A DNA stretch of 64,000 nt from Microbacterium sp. zg-Y625 (lineage in GTDB: Bacteria; Actinomycetota; Actinomycetes; Actinomycetales; Microbacteriaceae), in contig NZ_CP126740.1 of NCBI RefSeq assembly GCF_030246925.1, positions 992,001 to 1,056,000 of the forward strand, written 5' to 3'. The notes under the pieces are model-generated. The model was not told the origin of the DNA. It saw only the letters and a program-made list of their open reading frames with translations, and did no database searches. The position numbers and the translations under genes were made by a program. Every line of letters begins with the position of its first letter. Positions within the stretch are counted from its first letter, which is position 1. This document shows, in pieces, positions 28,773 to 39,047 of this stretch.

Positions 28773-29192
28773 TCAGGTGACCGGGCCGGTCAGCTTCTCG
28801 CCGGGGCCCTTGCCGATCGGGTCGGGGACCACCGAAGCCTCGCGGAACGCCAGCTGCAGGGAACGCAGGCCGTCGCGCAGCGACCGGGCGTGCATGTCGC
28901 TGATCTCGGGGGCGCCGGCGGTGATGAGTCCCGCCAGCGCGTTGATGAGCTTGCGCGCCTCATCGAGGTCCTGCTGCGTCGTGGGATCGTCGGCGAGCCC
29001 GACCTTGACCGCCGCCGCGCTCATGAGGTGCACCGCCGTGGTGGTGATCACCTCGACCGCCGGCACGTCGGCGATGTCGCGGGTGGCGGCGTTCGCCGCC
29101 CGGTCCTGCTCCTCCCAGCGGGCTTGCGTCTCGGCATCCGGGGCACTTCCGTGCGCCGTCAGATCGTCCTGCCCATCGGGAATAGTGTTCAC
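28773..29192 (-). CDS. DUF1844 protein
   Basis: 139 residues from GTG 29192. The family core is clear: ATRDIADVPAVEVITTTAVHLMSAAAVKVGLADDP, followed by DLDEARKLINALAGLITAGAPEI and a helix ending in LRDGLRSLQLAFREASVV. Function unknown. It is regularly found divergent from infC in actinobacteria, as here. The long N-terminal extension available in the same frame (to 29297) is rejected because it runs through the infC promoter and lacks family similarity. A poor -10 (TAGCAG) is about ten bases upstream. Confidence 0.82.
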   Translation of the reverse strand: MNTIPDGQDDLTAHGSAPDAETQARWEEQDRAANAATRDIADVPAVEVITTTAVHLMSAAAVKVGLADDPTTQQDLDEARKLINALAGLITAGAPEISDMHARSLRDGLRSLQLAFREASVVPDPIGKGPGEKLTGPVT

Positions 29193-29206
29193 ATCGCACT
29201 TTCTGC

Positions 29207-29452
29207 TAGACTTTCGCGGGCACCGGGGGTTTCTGCTCCCGGATCGAAAGAGGATCACATCCCACCCGCGCTTGCCGCTCCAGGCTACCGGGTCCACGCG
29301 CTCCGCTCCGTCTCGTACGGGGTAGTCAGGGTGCAGAAGCCGGCGCAGGTGCGCTGTGCGGGTGGAACGTGCGAATCTTCCGCCCGCGAGGGACCGCTGT
29401 AAGCGGATCGTCGCGGTGGCCGAACCTATTCGCTACGTAAGAGGAGTCCCGC
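29207..29452 (+). promoter_or_regulatory. infC promoter and long leader
   Basis: TAGACT at 29207-29212 is the likely -10, which gives a leader of about 235 nt before infC. Leaders of infC-rpmI-rplT operons are often regulatory (L20 or translation-level feedback). I did not identify a specific fold. Ribosome-binding sequence GAGGAG at 29441-29446. Confidence 0.5.
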
Positions 29453-30139
<687 letters not shown>

Positions 30140-30209
30140 GCCCCACAGACCCCCGCATCGCGGGATACCGACTCCCGCCTGCGCGGGACCAGCAACGAAG
30201 GAAGAAGAG

Positions 30210-30404
30210 ATGCCGAAGCAGAAGACCCATTCGGGTGCCAAGAAGCGCTTCAAGCTCACCGGAAGCGGCAAGCTCATGAAGCAGCAGGCCGGCATGCGCC
30301 ACAACCTCGAGGGCAAGGCGAGCCGCCGCACCCGTCGCCTCAACCAGGAGCAGGTCCTCGCCCCGGGTGACGCGAAGGTCGCCAAGAAGCTGCTCGGTCT
30401 CTGA
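30210..30404 (+). CDS. rpmI: 50S ribosomal protein L35
   Basis: 64 residues, basic. [28 protein letters not shown] is the standard L35 start, and [19 protein letters not shown]...KKLLGL the end. GAAGGAAGAAGAG before ATG 30210 supplies the ribosome binding site. Second gene of infC-rpmI-rplT. Confidence 0.97.
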   Translation: MPKQKTHSGAKKRFKLTGSGKLMKQQAGMRHNLEGKASRRTRRLNQEQVLAPGDAKVAKKLLGL

Positions 30405-30434
30405 GCTCCCCCGCACGTCAGAAAGTAGAAGATA

Positions 30435-30815
30435 ATGGCAAGAGTCAAGCGGGCCGTAAACGCCCACAAGAAGCGCCGCGTCATCCTCGAGCGCGCCTCC
30501 GGCTACCGCGGTCAGCGTTCGCGCCTGTACCGCAAGGCGAAGGAGCAGGTCACCCACTCGCTGGTCTACGCATACCGGGACCGTCGCAAGCGCAAGGGTG
30601 ACTTCCGTCGCCTGTGGATCCAGCGCATCAACGCCGCTGCCCGCCAGAACGGCATCACGTACAACCGCTTCATCCAGGGTCTGGGTCTCGCGGGCGTGCA
30701 GGTCGACCGTCGCATGCTGGCCGAGCTCGCGGTGAACGAGCCGGCCGTGTTCGCTTCGCTGGTGCAGACGGCCAAGGCCGCACTGCCGTCCGACGTCAAC
30801 GCCCCCAAGGCCTGA
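30435..30815 (+). CDS. rplT: 50S ribosomal protein L20
   Basis: 126 residues. [42 protein letters not shown] and the C-terminal [22 protein letters not shown] are diagnostic. An assembly protein for 23S rRNA and, in several bacteria, a repressor of its own operon. A hairpin terminator follows. Confidence 0.98.
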   Translation: MARVKRAVNAHKKRRVILERASGYRGQRSRLYRKAKEQVTHSLVYAYRDRRKRKGDFRRLWIQRINAAARQNGITYNRFIQGLGLAGVQVDRRMLAELAVNEPAVFASLVQTAKAALPSDVNAPKA

Positions 30816-30854
30816 CTTCGAACCTGCCGGCAGCGCTCGCGCTACCGGATCTCA

Positions 30855-30880
30855 GGGGCGTCCTCTGCGGAGGACGCCCC
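30855..30880 (+). terminator. Terminator of infC-rpmI-rplT
   Basis: Perfect 11-bp stem GGGGCGTCCTC (30855-30865) with GAGGACGCCCC (30870-30880), tetraloop TGCG, then TTCGGCG. Confidence 0.85.
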
Positions 30881-30913
30881 TTCGGCGTATCCGGGCGCCG
30901 GGGGTGCGCGTTC

Positions 30914-30919
30914 TAGGAT
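30914..30919 (+). promoter_or_regulatory. -10 TAGGAT for the RNA methyltransferase
   Basis: Six bases before GTG 30926. Confidence 0.6.
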
Positions 30920-30925
30920 GGGAGC

Positions 30926-31726
30926 GTGCTCGAGAATCCGCGCTCGCCTCGTGTGCGTGCCGTCGCCAAGCTGACCAAGCGCAGCGCCCGCCAAGAAACA
31001 GGCCTGTTCCTGCTGGAAGGACCGCAGGCCGCGCGTGAGGCGCTCACGCACCGGCCAGACACGCTGGTGGAGCTGTTCGCGACGCCGAGCGCCCTCGAGC
31101 GCCATGCCGATGTCCGCGACGCCGCGCAGGATGCCGGCGTCGACGTCGTCTTCACCACCGAAGCCGTCATCGAGGCGATGGCCGACACCGTCACCCCGCA
31201 GGGGATCGTGGCGGTCGCCCGCCAGTCGCCGACGTCCGTCAAGGATGTCTTCGCCGCCGGTCCACGTCTCATCGCGATCTGCGAAGAGGTGCGCGACCCG
31301 GGGAACCTCGGCACCATCATCCGGGCGGCGGATGCCGCAGGGGCCAATGCGGTGATCCTCACCGGTCGCACGGTGGACCTCTACAACCCCAAGGTCGTCC
31401 GCGCGACGACGGGCTCGCTCTTCCACGTGCCGGTCGCGGTGGGCGCCGACCTCGAGACCACCGCCTCCCGCGCGCGAGCCGCCGGTCTGCAGGTGGTCGC
31501 CGCCGACGTCGGCGGCGAGGACTTCCTCTCTCACCGGGCGCTCCTTTCCCGCCCCACCGCGTGGCTGTTCGGCAACGAGGCGCGAGGGCTCGACGAGGAG
31601 GCACTGGCGCATGCCGACCTGGCATTGCGCCTGCCGATCTATGGCGGCGCCGAGTCGCTCAACCTCGCCACTGCGGCCAGCGTCTGCCTGTACGAGTCGG
31701 CTTTCGCGCAGCGCGCCGACGCCTGA
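30926..31726 (+). CDS. SpoU/TrmH-family RNA 2'-O-methyltransferase
   Basis: 266 residues. The N-terminal substrate-binding domain ([22 protein letters not shown]) is followed by the knotted SPOUT domain: [53 protein letters not shown] and the C-terminal [21 protein letters not shown]. It probably methylates rRNA (RlmB-like); the target base is not readable. Same position after rplT as in many actinobacteria. Leaderless start. Confidence 0.92.
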   Translation: MLENPRSPRVRAVAKLTKRSARQETGLFLLEGPQAAREALTHRPDTLVELFATPSALERHADVRDAAQDAGVDVVFTTEAVIEAMADTVTPQGIVAVARQSPTSVKDVFAAGPRLIAICEEVRDPGNLGTIIRAADAAGANAVILTGRTVDLYNPKVVRATTGSLFHVPVAVGADLETTASRARAAGLQVVAADVGGEDFLSHRALLSRPTAWLFGNEARGLDEEALAHADLALRLPIYGGAESLNLATAASVCLYESAFAQRADA

Positions 31727-31843
31727 CCGAGCCGCGACGGGGTCCGTCGCCGGCATCCGCAGCACTGCCGCCCGCGCGCGTCCGTTATGTTTCGGAACGG
31801 TAAAGGTCGGCACAATCTGCCGTGGCGCGTCTCAGCGCGGGAA

Positions 31844-31849
31844 TACAGT
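31844..31849 (+). promoter_or_regulatory. -10 TACAGT for the ABC transporter operon
   Basis: Seven bases before ATG 31857, which selects this ATG over several upstream in-frame starts. Nothing else was recognised in the 130-bp gap. Confidence 0.5.
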
Positions 31850-31856
31850 GTCCTTC

Positions 31857-32651
<795 letters not shown>

Positions 32652-32711
32652 GACGTCCGCGCCCTGCACCGGCGCGGTGACCCAAGAAGCACAGATCACC
32701 AGGAGGATCAC

Positions 32712-33629
32712 ATGCGCATCAATCGGATCGGCGGCGCCGTCGCGGCTTTCGCCGTCGCAGCGCTCGCACTGACCGGCTGCAACAGCGGCACGCCCGGTGC
32801 CACCGACGACAGCACCGGTGACGCGGCCGAGGAGACCACCAGCGGCACGCCCTGGACGGTCGCCGAAGACGTCACGATCGAGGGCAGCCCCACGTTCGAC
32901 GCCATCAGCGACCGCGGCAGCGTCGTGGTCGGTGTCAAGGAGGACCAGCCCGGTCTCGGCTTCCTCGACCCCGCCACCGGTGAGCGCACCGGCTTCGACG
33001 TCGACGTGGCGCGCTGGATCGCGGCATCGCTGGGCTACGACGAGGACGACATCGAGTTCCAGCCGATCGCGTCGGCGAACCGCGAGCAGGCGCTGGTCAA
33101 CGGCGACATCGACTACTACGTCGGCACGTACTCGATCACCGACAAGCGCAAGGAGCAGATCGCCTTCGCTGGTCCCTACTTCATCACCGGCCAGGGCCTG
33201 CTCGTCGCCGCCGACAACGAGGACATCACCGGCATCGACGCGCTGACGGCCGACCACGTCGTCTGCTCGGCCACCGGTTCTACCTCGGTGCAGCGGATCA
33301 AGGACGAGACGCCCGCTCAGACGAAGGAGTACGACACGTACTCCACCTGCGTCGAGGACCTGAAGAACAACCAGGTCGACGCCGTCACGACTGACGAGGC
33401 CATCCTCATCGGCTACGCCGCGCAGGACCCCGAGAACCTCAAGGTCGTCGGCGAGCCGTTCAGCGAGGAGCGCTACGGCGTCGGCATCGCCAAGGGCGAC
33501 ACCGCGCTGCAGGAGTACATCAACACGATGTTCACCGACGGCGGCGAGGTCTGGGAGGCCATCTTCGAGAACAACCTGGGTGCGTCGGGCGTGAGCGCCG
33601 ACCAGCCCGAGGTCGACGCGGCCGAGTGA
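32712..33629 (+). CDS. gluB: Glutamate-type ABC transporter, substrate-binding lipoprotein
   Basis: 305 residues. A lipoprotein signal peptide with lipobox LTGC (Cys about 23) anchors it on the outer membrane face, followed by a Ser/Thr/Asp-rich linker. The family 3 binding domain shows VVVGVKEDQPGLGFLDPATGERTGFDVDVARWIA, NREQALVNGDIDYYVGTYSITDKRKEQIAFAGPYFITGQGLLV and DAVTTDEAILIGYA. AGGAGG lies 6 bp before the ATG. A 14-bp hairpin after it can protect this mRNA section and reduce read-through into the permeases, consistent with the need for more binding protein. Confidence 0.92.
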   Translation: MRINRIGGAVAAFAVAALALTGCNSGTPGATDDSTGDAAEETTSGTPWTVAEDVTIEGSPTFDAISDRGSVVVGVKEDQPGLGFLDPATGERTGFDVDVARWIAASLGYDEDDIEFQPIASANREQALVNGDIDYYVGTYSITDKRKEQIAFAGPYFITGQGLLVAADNEDITGIDALTADHVVCSATGSTSVQRIKDETPAQTKEYDTYSTCVEDLKNNQVDAVTTDEAILIGYAAQDPENLKVVGEPFSEERYGVGIAKGDTALQEYINTMFTDGGEVWEAIFENNLGASGVSADQPEVDAAE

Positions 33630-33633
33630 CCTT

Positions 33634-33669
33634 GATCCCGGCGGCGGTGCTCGCGCCGCCGCCGGGATC
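33634..33669 (+). terminator. Intra-operon hairpin after gluB
   Basis: Perfect 14-bp stem GATCCCGGCGGCGG (33634-33647) with CCGCCGCCGGGATC (33656-33669), loop TGCTCGCG, then GTTCCATTT. Probably a partial terminator or 3'-end stabiliser. Confidence 0.75.
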
Positions 33670-33701
33670 GTTCCATTTGATGTGAAACGAGAGGCGGATC
33701 G

Positions 33702-34349
33702 ATGGGTGTCATCACCGACAACCTCGACCTCTGGGGCGAGGCCCTGCGGGGCACGCTCGTGCTGTTCTTCGGCGGGGCCGCGATCGCGCTGGTCCTCGGC
33801 CTGATCGTCGGGGCCATGCGCGTGTCGCCCGTCCCCGTCGCACGCGGCGTCGGCACGGTCTACGTCAACTGGATCCGCAACACACCGCTCACGCTGGTGA
33901 TGTTCTTCTTCGCCTTCTGCCTGCCGATCATGCTGCAGGAGCGCATCGACGCGATCCTGCTTGCGACGGTCGCGCTGGGCATCTACACCGCGACCTACGT
34001 TGCGGAGACGGTGCGCTCGGGCGTCAACACCGTTCCCGTCGGTCAAGCCGAGGCGGCCCGCGCGCTGGGCCTCACCTTCACCCAGGTGATGACGCTCGTC
34101 GTGCTGCCGCAGGCGACCCGGTCGGTCATCCCTCCCATGATGAGCGTGTTCATCGCCCTGCTGAAGAACACCACCGTCGCCGCCGGCTTCTCCGTGCTCA
34201 ACCTCGGATCGGTGCGGTCGTGGCTCAGCGAGCGCGGCGAGAACCAGCTTCTGGTGCTCGTGTGGGTGATGGTCATCTTCGTCGTCCTCGTGCTGCTACT
34301 GGCGTGGCTGCAGCGCACCCTCGAGAACAAGTGGAGGGTCGCGCGATGA
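33702..34349 (+). CDS. gluC: Glutamate-type ABC transporter permease
   Basis: 215 residues, about five membrane helices. HisM/GlnP-type motifs: LRGTLVLFFGGAAIALVLGL at the start and the cytoplasmic EAA loop TVPVGQAEAARALGLTFTQVMTLVVLPQA, which contacts the ATPase. An AGAGG sequence lies 7-11 bp before ATG 33702. Ends in an ATGA overlap with gluD. Confidence 0.92.
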   Translation: MGVITDNLDLWGEALRGTLVLFFGGAAIALVLGLIVGAMRVSPVPVARGVGTVYVNWIRNTPLTLVMFFFAFCLPIMLQERIDAILLATVALGIYTATYVAETVRSGVNTVPVGQAEAARALGLTFTQVMTLVVLPQATRSVIPPMMSVFIALLKNTTVAAGFSVLNLGSVRSWLSERGENQLLVLVWVMVIFVVLVLLLAWLQRTLENKWRVAR

Positions 34350-35257
34350 GCTCCGTCCTGTACGACGTGCCCGGGCCCCGTGCCGTGGTGCGCAACCGCA
34401 TCATCGGGGCCCTCACCATTATCGTGGTGCTGGGCGTGTTGGCCTGGGTCATCTGGCGCTTCGCCGAGACCGGCCAGTTCAGCCCCGCCAAGTGGGAGCT
34501 GTTCAGCTACGCCTCCATCTGGATGCTGTTCCTCGAGGCCACCGGCAACACGCTCGCCGCCTTCGCCGTGGCGGCCGTCGGCGCCATCGTGCTCGGCTTC
34601 GTCCTGGCGATCGGACGGCTTTCGGACCACGCCTGGGTGCGTGTGCCGGTGGGCTGGATCGTCGAGGTGCTGCGCGCCATCCCGGTGCTGGTCTTCATGA
34701 CCCTGCTGTACTACGGCCTGCCGGTCATCGACGTGAAGATGCCGCCGTACTGGGCCGTCGTGATCGCGCTGATCGCGTACAACGGGTCGGTGCTGGCGGA
34801 GGTCATCCGCGCCGGCGTGGAATCCCTGCCGCGCGGCCAGAAGGAAGCCGGCTACGCCATCGGCCTGCGCAAAGCCGGCGTCATGCGCCTGGTCCTGCTG
34901 CCGCAGGCGATCCGCGCGATGATGCCGGTGATCGTGGCGCAACTGGTGGTGACGCTGAAGGACACCGCGCTGGGCTTCATCATCACCTACCCCGAACTGC
35001 TCTACGTCGTGAAGCTGCTCGGCTCGAACGCGGTCTACGGGTCGCCGCTGATCCCCGCGGCCCTCGTCGGCGGCGGCATCTACATCGTGCTGTGCCTGCT
35101 GCTGTCGTACGTCGCGCATGTGCTGCAGCGCCGCACCCGGCGCTCGCCGCGGGTGCACCTGGATCCGATGCACCACCCCGTCGCGGAGACCACCGACACC
35201 GAGGTGATCTCGATGCAGCTGGGCGCCGGCAAGTACGGCACGGGATCGGGGACGTAG
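34346..35257 (+). CDS. gluD: Glutamate-type ABC transporter permease
   Basis: 303 residues, several membrane helices. EAA loop SLPRGQKEAGYAIGLRKAGVMRLVLLPQAIRAMMPV. A longer cytoplasmic C-terminal tail (RRTRRSPRVHLDPMHHPV...) follows the last helix. The ATG at 34346 overlaps gluC. Downstream, CCGCCGC (35258-35264) can pair with GCGGCGG (35293-35299), a weak possible terminator. Confidence 0.92.
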   Translation: MSSVLYDVPGPRAVVRNRIIGALTIIVVLGVLAWVIWRFAETGQFSPAKWELFSYASIWMLFLEATGNTLAAFAVAAVGAIVLGFVLAIGRLSDHAWVRVPVGWIVEVLRAIPVLVFMTLLYYGLPVIDVKMPPYWAVVIALIAYNGSVLAEVIRAGVESLPRGQKEAGYAIGLRKAGVMRLVLLPQAIRAMMPVIVAQLVVTLKDTALGFIITYPELLYVVKLLGSNAVYGSPLIPAALVGGGIYIVLCLLLSYVAHVLQRRTRRSPRVHLDPMHHPVAETTDTEVISMQLGAGKYGTGSGT

Positions 35258-35303
35258 CCGCCGCGGTTTCACCCCGCCGACAGGTTCCCTGTGCGGCGGT
35301 CGG

Positions 35304-35309
35304 TAGACT
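35304..35309 (+). promoter_or_regulatory. -10 TAGACT for pheST
   Basis: Eight bases before GTG 35318. Confidence 0.55.
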
Positions 35310-35317
35310 CGTTCTTC

Positions 35318-36358
35318 GTGTCTGACACTCCCGAAATCACCCCCGAAGCGGTGGATGCCGCCGTCGAGGCGGCCCTCGCCGCGATCGCCGGAGCGACCAC
35401 CACGGCCGACCTGAAGGCGGCGCGCTCCGCGCACACCGCCGAGGGCTCGCCGCTGGCCGCACTCAACGCGCAGCTGCGCCACGTGCCCAACGACCGCAAG
35501 GCCGAGTTCGGCAAGCTGGTCGGCCAGGCGCGGGGACGCGTGACCCAGGCGCTGGCCGCCCGCGAGACCGAGGTCGCCGCCGCCGAGACCGCCGCGAAGC
35601 TCGAGTCCGAGCGCATCGACATCACGGCGCTGCCGCAGCGCGCGCGCGTCGGGGCGCGGCATCCGCTGACCCTTCTGCAGGAGCAGATCGCCGACATCTT
35701 CGTCGGCATGGGGTGGGAGATCGCCGAGGGTCCCGAGCTCGAGCACGAGTGGTTCAACTTCGACGCGCTGAACTTCGACGTCGACCACCCGGCGCGCCAG
35801 ATGCAGGACACCTTCTACGTCGACCCCGTCGAGCGTCACCTCGTGATGCGCACCCACACGAGCCCCGTGCAGGTGCGCAGCATGCTCGAGCGTGACCTGC
35901 CGATCTACGTGCTCGCGCCGGGCCGCGTGTACCGCACCGACGAGTTCGATGCCACGCACCTGCCGGTGTTCAGCCAGTTCGAGGGCCTGGTCGTCGACAA
36001 GGGCATCACGATGGCGCACCTGAAGGGCACGCTCGACCACGTCGCGCGGGTGCTCTTCGGCGACGAGGCGAAGACCCGCATGCGCGCGAACTTCTTCCCG
36101 TTCACCGAGCCGTCGGCCGAGTTCGACCTGTGGCATCCCACCTTCAAGGGCGGGGCGCGCTGGATCGAGTGGGGCGGGTGCGGAATGGTCAACCCGAACG
36201 TGCTGCGCGCGGCCGGGATCGACCCAGAGGTGTACTCGGGCTTCGCGTTCGGCATGGGTTTCGAGCGGACGCTGATGTTCCGCAGCGATGTACAGGACAT
36301 GCGTGACATGGCCGAGGGCGATGTCCGCTTCAGCGAGCAGTTTGGAATGGTGGTCTGA
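35318..36358 (+). CDS. pheS: Phenylalanyl-tRNA synthetase alpha subunit
   Basis: 346 residues. An N-terminal coiled coil (about 10-95), then class II motifs: [105 protein letters not shown] and [18 protein letters not shown] 35318 is chosen for the -10 spacing; a GTG nine codons upstream would overlap the -10. TGATG overlap with pheT. Confidence 0.96.
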   Translation: MSDTPEITPEAVDAAVEAALAAIAGATTTADLKAARSAHTAEGSPLAALNAQLRHVPNDRKAEFGKLVGQARGRVTQALAARETEVAAAETAAKLESERIDITALPQRARVGARHPLTLLQEQIADIFVGMGWEIAEGPELEHEWFNFDALNFDVDHPARQMQDTFYVDPVERHLVMRTHTSPVQVRSMLERDLPIYVLAPGRVYRTDEFDATHLPVFSQFEGLVVDKGITMAHLKGTLDHVARVLFGDEAKTRMRANFFPFTEPSAEFDLWHPTFKGGARWIEWGGCGMVNPNVLRAAGIDPEVYSGFAFGMGFERTLMFRSDVQDMRDMAEGDVRFSEQFGMVV

Positions 36359-38868
36359 TGCGCGTTCCGCTCTCGTGGCTGCGTGAATACGTCGACGTCC
36401 CCGCGGATGCCACACCCGAGGACGTCCTCGCGGCGCTGGTGTCGGTGGGCTTCGAAGAGGAGGACGTGCACGGCTTCGACCTGCAGGGCCCGATCGTCGT
36501 GGGCCAGGTGGTCGAGTTCATCGAGGAGCCGCAGTCCAACGGCAAGACGATCCGCTGGTGCCAGGTGGATGTCGGCGAGGCCAACGGGGGAGTGCGCGGC
36601 ATCGTCTGCGGCGCCCGCAACTTCTTCGCCGGCGACAAGGTCGTGGTGACCCTTCCCGGCGCCGTGCTGCCGGGGCCCTTCCCGATCGCCGCGCGCAAGA
36701 CCTACGGGCACGTGTCGGACGGCATGATCGCCTCGGCGAAGGAGCTGGGGCTCGGCGACGAGCACTCCGGCATCCTGCGCCTGGTCGAGCTGGGGCTGGA
36801 CCCCGAGGTGGGGGCGGATGCCATCGCCCTGCTGGGCCTGGACGACGTCGCGGTCGAGATCAACGTCACCCCCGACCGCGGCTACGCGCTGTCGATCCGC
36901 GGCGTTGCACGCGAGTACTCGCACGCGACGGGTGCCGCCTTCCGCGACCCGGGCGAGCGGGAATGGGGCGAGCTGCAGCAGCCGGTCGAGGGCTTCGCCG
37001 TCGCGGTCGACGACCAGGCGCCGATCCGCGGCCGCGTGGGCGCGAGCGAGTTCGTCGTTCGGATCGTGCGCGACGTCGACCCCACCAAGCCCACCCCGCC
37101 GTGGATGGTCGCGCGGCTCACGCTCGCCGGCATCCGGTCGCTCGGCATCCTGATCGACATCACCAACTACGTGATGCTCGAGCTCGGCAACCCGATCCAC
37201 GGCTACGACCTCGACCGGCTGACGGGCGGCATCACGGTGCGCCGGGCGGCGGCGGGCGAGAAGCTCACGACGCTCGACGGCAAGGAGCGCACGCTCAGCC
37301 CCGAGGACCTGCTCATCACCGACGAGTCCGGCCCCATCGGCCTGGCCGGCGTCATGGGCGGCGGCACGACCGAGATGACCGACGCGACCCGCAACGTGCT
37401 CATCGAGGCCGCGGTGTTCGACACCGTCTCGATCGCCCGCACCGCCCGTCGGCACAAGCTGCCGTCGGAGGCGTCGCGCCGGTTCGAGCGCGGCGTGGAT
37501 CCGCTCATCCCGTTCGTCGCTGCCCGGCGCGTGGCCGACCTCATGGTCGAGTACGCCGGCGGGACGCTGGACACCGAGGTCGGCGGCGCCCTGTTCGCCG
37601 ACGTGCACATCGCCGGGATCGAGCTGCCGCGGGCGTTCGTGCCCGGGCTGATCGGCGTGGACTACAGCGATGCCGATGTCGTCGGGGCGCTGGAGAAGAT
37701 CGGGTGCGAGGTCACCGAGACCGGCGAGGGATGGGTCGTCATCCCGCCGTCGTGGCGTCCGGACCTCACCGACAAATGGACCCTCGCCGAAGAGGTCGCC
37801 CGCATCGACGGGTTCGACCGCATCCCCTCGGTGCTGCCCGTGCCGCCGTCGGGCCGCGGTCTGACCGCTGCGCAGTCGGGACGGCGGCGAGTGGCGAACG
37901 CGCTCGCGGCCGCCGGGTACACCGAGACGCCGTCGTTCCCGTTCACCACCGCGGAGCAGAACGACCTGCACGGGTCCGCCTCGGGCGAGCACCTGCCGAG
38001 CGTCAAGCTCGCCAACCCGCTGGACGGCCAGGCGCCGTTCCTGCGTCGCTCGCTGGTGCCGGGTCTGCTGCAGGTCGCGCACCGCAACCTGGCCCGCGGT
38101 TTCGGCGACCTCGCGCTGTTCGAGACGGGTGCCGTGTTCCTCCCCGAGCCCGGCGTCGAGTACGGCACGGACCATGTGCCGCCGCTGGCTGTGAGGCCGG
38201 ATGCCGCCACCCTCGCCGCGCTCGATGCGTCGATCCCGCCGCAGGCGCGTCACGTCGCGGTGCTGCTGACCGGCCACCGGACCGCCAAGCAGCCGGGGCA
38301 GGCCGCCGAGCCGTTCGACATCGGTGATGCGCTGGATGCCGTCCGCACGGTGGCTGCGGCGGCCGGAGTGACCGTTGACGTGGCGCAGGGGCAGCGTGTG
38401 GCGCTGCACCCGGGACGCACCGGCGTGCTCTCGGTCGGCGACATCGAGGTCGGCTACGTCGGTGAGGTGCTGCCGTCGGTGTCGGCCGATGCCGATCTGC
38501 CCGGCCGCGTGATCGTGGCGGAGCTGGACCTCGACCTCGTGCTGTCGCTGGCCGGCGACCGGGTGGTCGCGGCATCTCTGTCGGGATACCCGGCAGCGAC
38601 GCAGGACGTCTCGCTCGTGGTGTCGCGGGACGTGCCGGCCGCAGCGGTGCGCGCCGCGCTCGTCGAGGGCGCCGGGGAACTGCTGGAGTCGCTGCGGCTG
38701 GTGGACGACTACCGCGGCTCGGGTGTCGGCGAGGGCGAGAAGTCGCTCACGTTCGCGCTGCGCTTCCGCGCGCCCGACCGCACGCTAACCGCGGCCGAGG
38801 CGACCGAGGCGAAGCTCGCCGGTGTCGCCGTCGCCGCCGCGCGCCTGGGAGCTGCCATCCGCGAGTGA
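36358..38868 (+). CDS. pheT: Phenylalanyl-tRNA synthetase beta subunit
   Basis: 836 residues, full domain set: tRNA-binding EMAP-like domain (IVVGQVVEF...VVTLPGAVLPGPFPI), B3/B4 editing region, B5 domain, and the C-terminal ferredoxin-like anticodon-binding domain (SGYPAATQDVSLVVSRDVPAAAVRAAL...KSLTFALRFRAPDRTLTAAEAT). Its last sense codon and stop (GAG TGA, 38863-38868) are inside the first unit of repeat array 2, as in sseB. Confidence 0.96.
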   Translation: MRVPLSWLREYVDVPADATPEDVLAALVSVGFEEEDVHGFDLQGPIVVGQVVEFIEEPQSNGKTIRWCQVDVGEANGGVRGIVCGARNFFAGDKVVVTLPGAVLPGPFPIAARKTYGHVSDGMIASAKELGLGDEHSGILRLVELGLDPEVGADAIALLGLDDVAVEINVTPDRGYALSIRGVAREYSHATGAAFRDPGEREWGELQQPVEGFAVAVDDQAPIRGRVGASEFVVRIVRDVDPTKPTPPWMVARLTLAGIRSLGILIDITNYVMLELGNPIHGYDLDRLTGGITVRRAAAGEKLTTLDGKERTLSPEDLLITDESGPIGLAGVMGGGTTEMTDATRNVLIEAAVFDTVSIARTARRHKLPSEASRRFERGVDPLIPFVAARRVADLMVEYAGGTLDTEVGGALFADVHIAGIELPRAFVPGLIGVDYSDADVVGALEKIGCEVTETGEGWVVIPPSWRPDLTDKWTLAEEVARIDGFDRIPSVLPVPPSGRGLTAAQSGRRRVANALAAAGYTETPSFPFTTAEQNDLHGSASGEHLPSVKLANPLDGQAPFLRRSLVPGLLQVAHRNLARGFGDLALFETGAVFLPEPGVEYGTDHVPPLAVRPDAATLAALDASIPPQARHVAVLLTGHRTAKQPGQAAEPFDIGDALDAVRTVAAAAGVTVDVAQGQRVALHPGRTGVLSVGDIEVGYVGEVLPSVSADADLPGRVIVAELDLDLVLSLAGDRVVAASLSGYPAATQDVSLVVSRDVPAAAVRAALVEGAGELLESLRLVDDYRGSGVGEGEKSLTFALRFRAPDRTLTAAEATEAKLAGVAVAAARLGAAIRE

Positions 38869-38935
38869 GTATTCGCGGCGCCGAGTGAGTATTCGGCGTG
38901 CCAAGTGAGTATTCGGCGTGCCGAGTGAGTATTCG
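38862..38935 (+). repeat. Array 2 of the 20-bp-period repeat: four direct copies
   Basis: GAGTGAGTATTC at 38863, 38883, 38903 (first base A) and 38923, all in the sense of pheT. Spacers are GCGGCGC, GGCGTGC and GGCGTGC. Confidence 0.95.
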
Positions 38936-38973
38936 CGGCGGCCAGCCGCCGGTCACCAGACCCGGAGAGACGT

Positions 38974-39024
38974 CATTTGGCGGCCGAGACATCGGGGACT
39001 TCCCATTGTCTTGGCCGCCAGATG
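38974..39024. terminator. Bidirectional terminator between pheT and the ATPase gene
   Basis: An 18-bp stem with two G-T pairs: 38974-38991 (CATTTGGCGGCCGAGACA) with 39007-39024 (TGTCTTGGCCGCCAGATG), loop of 15, then TCCTTT. Lies just past array 2. Confidence 0.75.
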
Positions 39025-39047
39025 TCCTTTCCCGGCGCGCGTGAGGG

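Noticed and set aside
28698..29402. Open reading frames through the repeat arrays (peptides with EYSL, NTHS, ILTR)
   Set aside because: They arise because the antisense strand of the repeat lacks stops. They have no start signal, no family similarity, and cross promoters of real genes.
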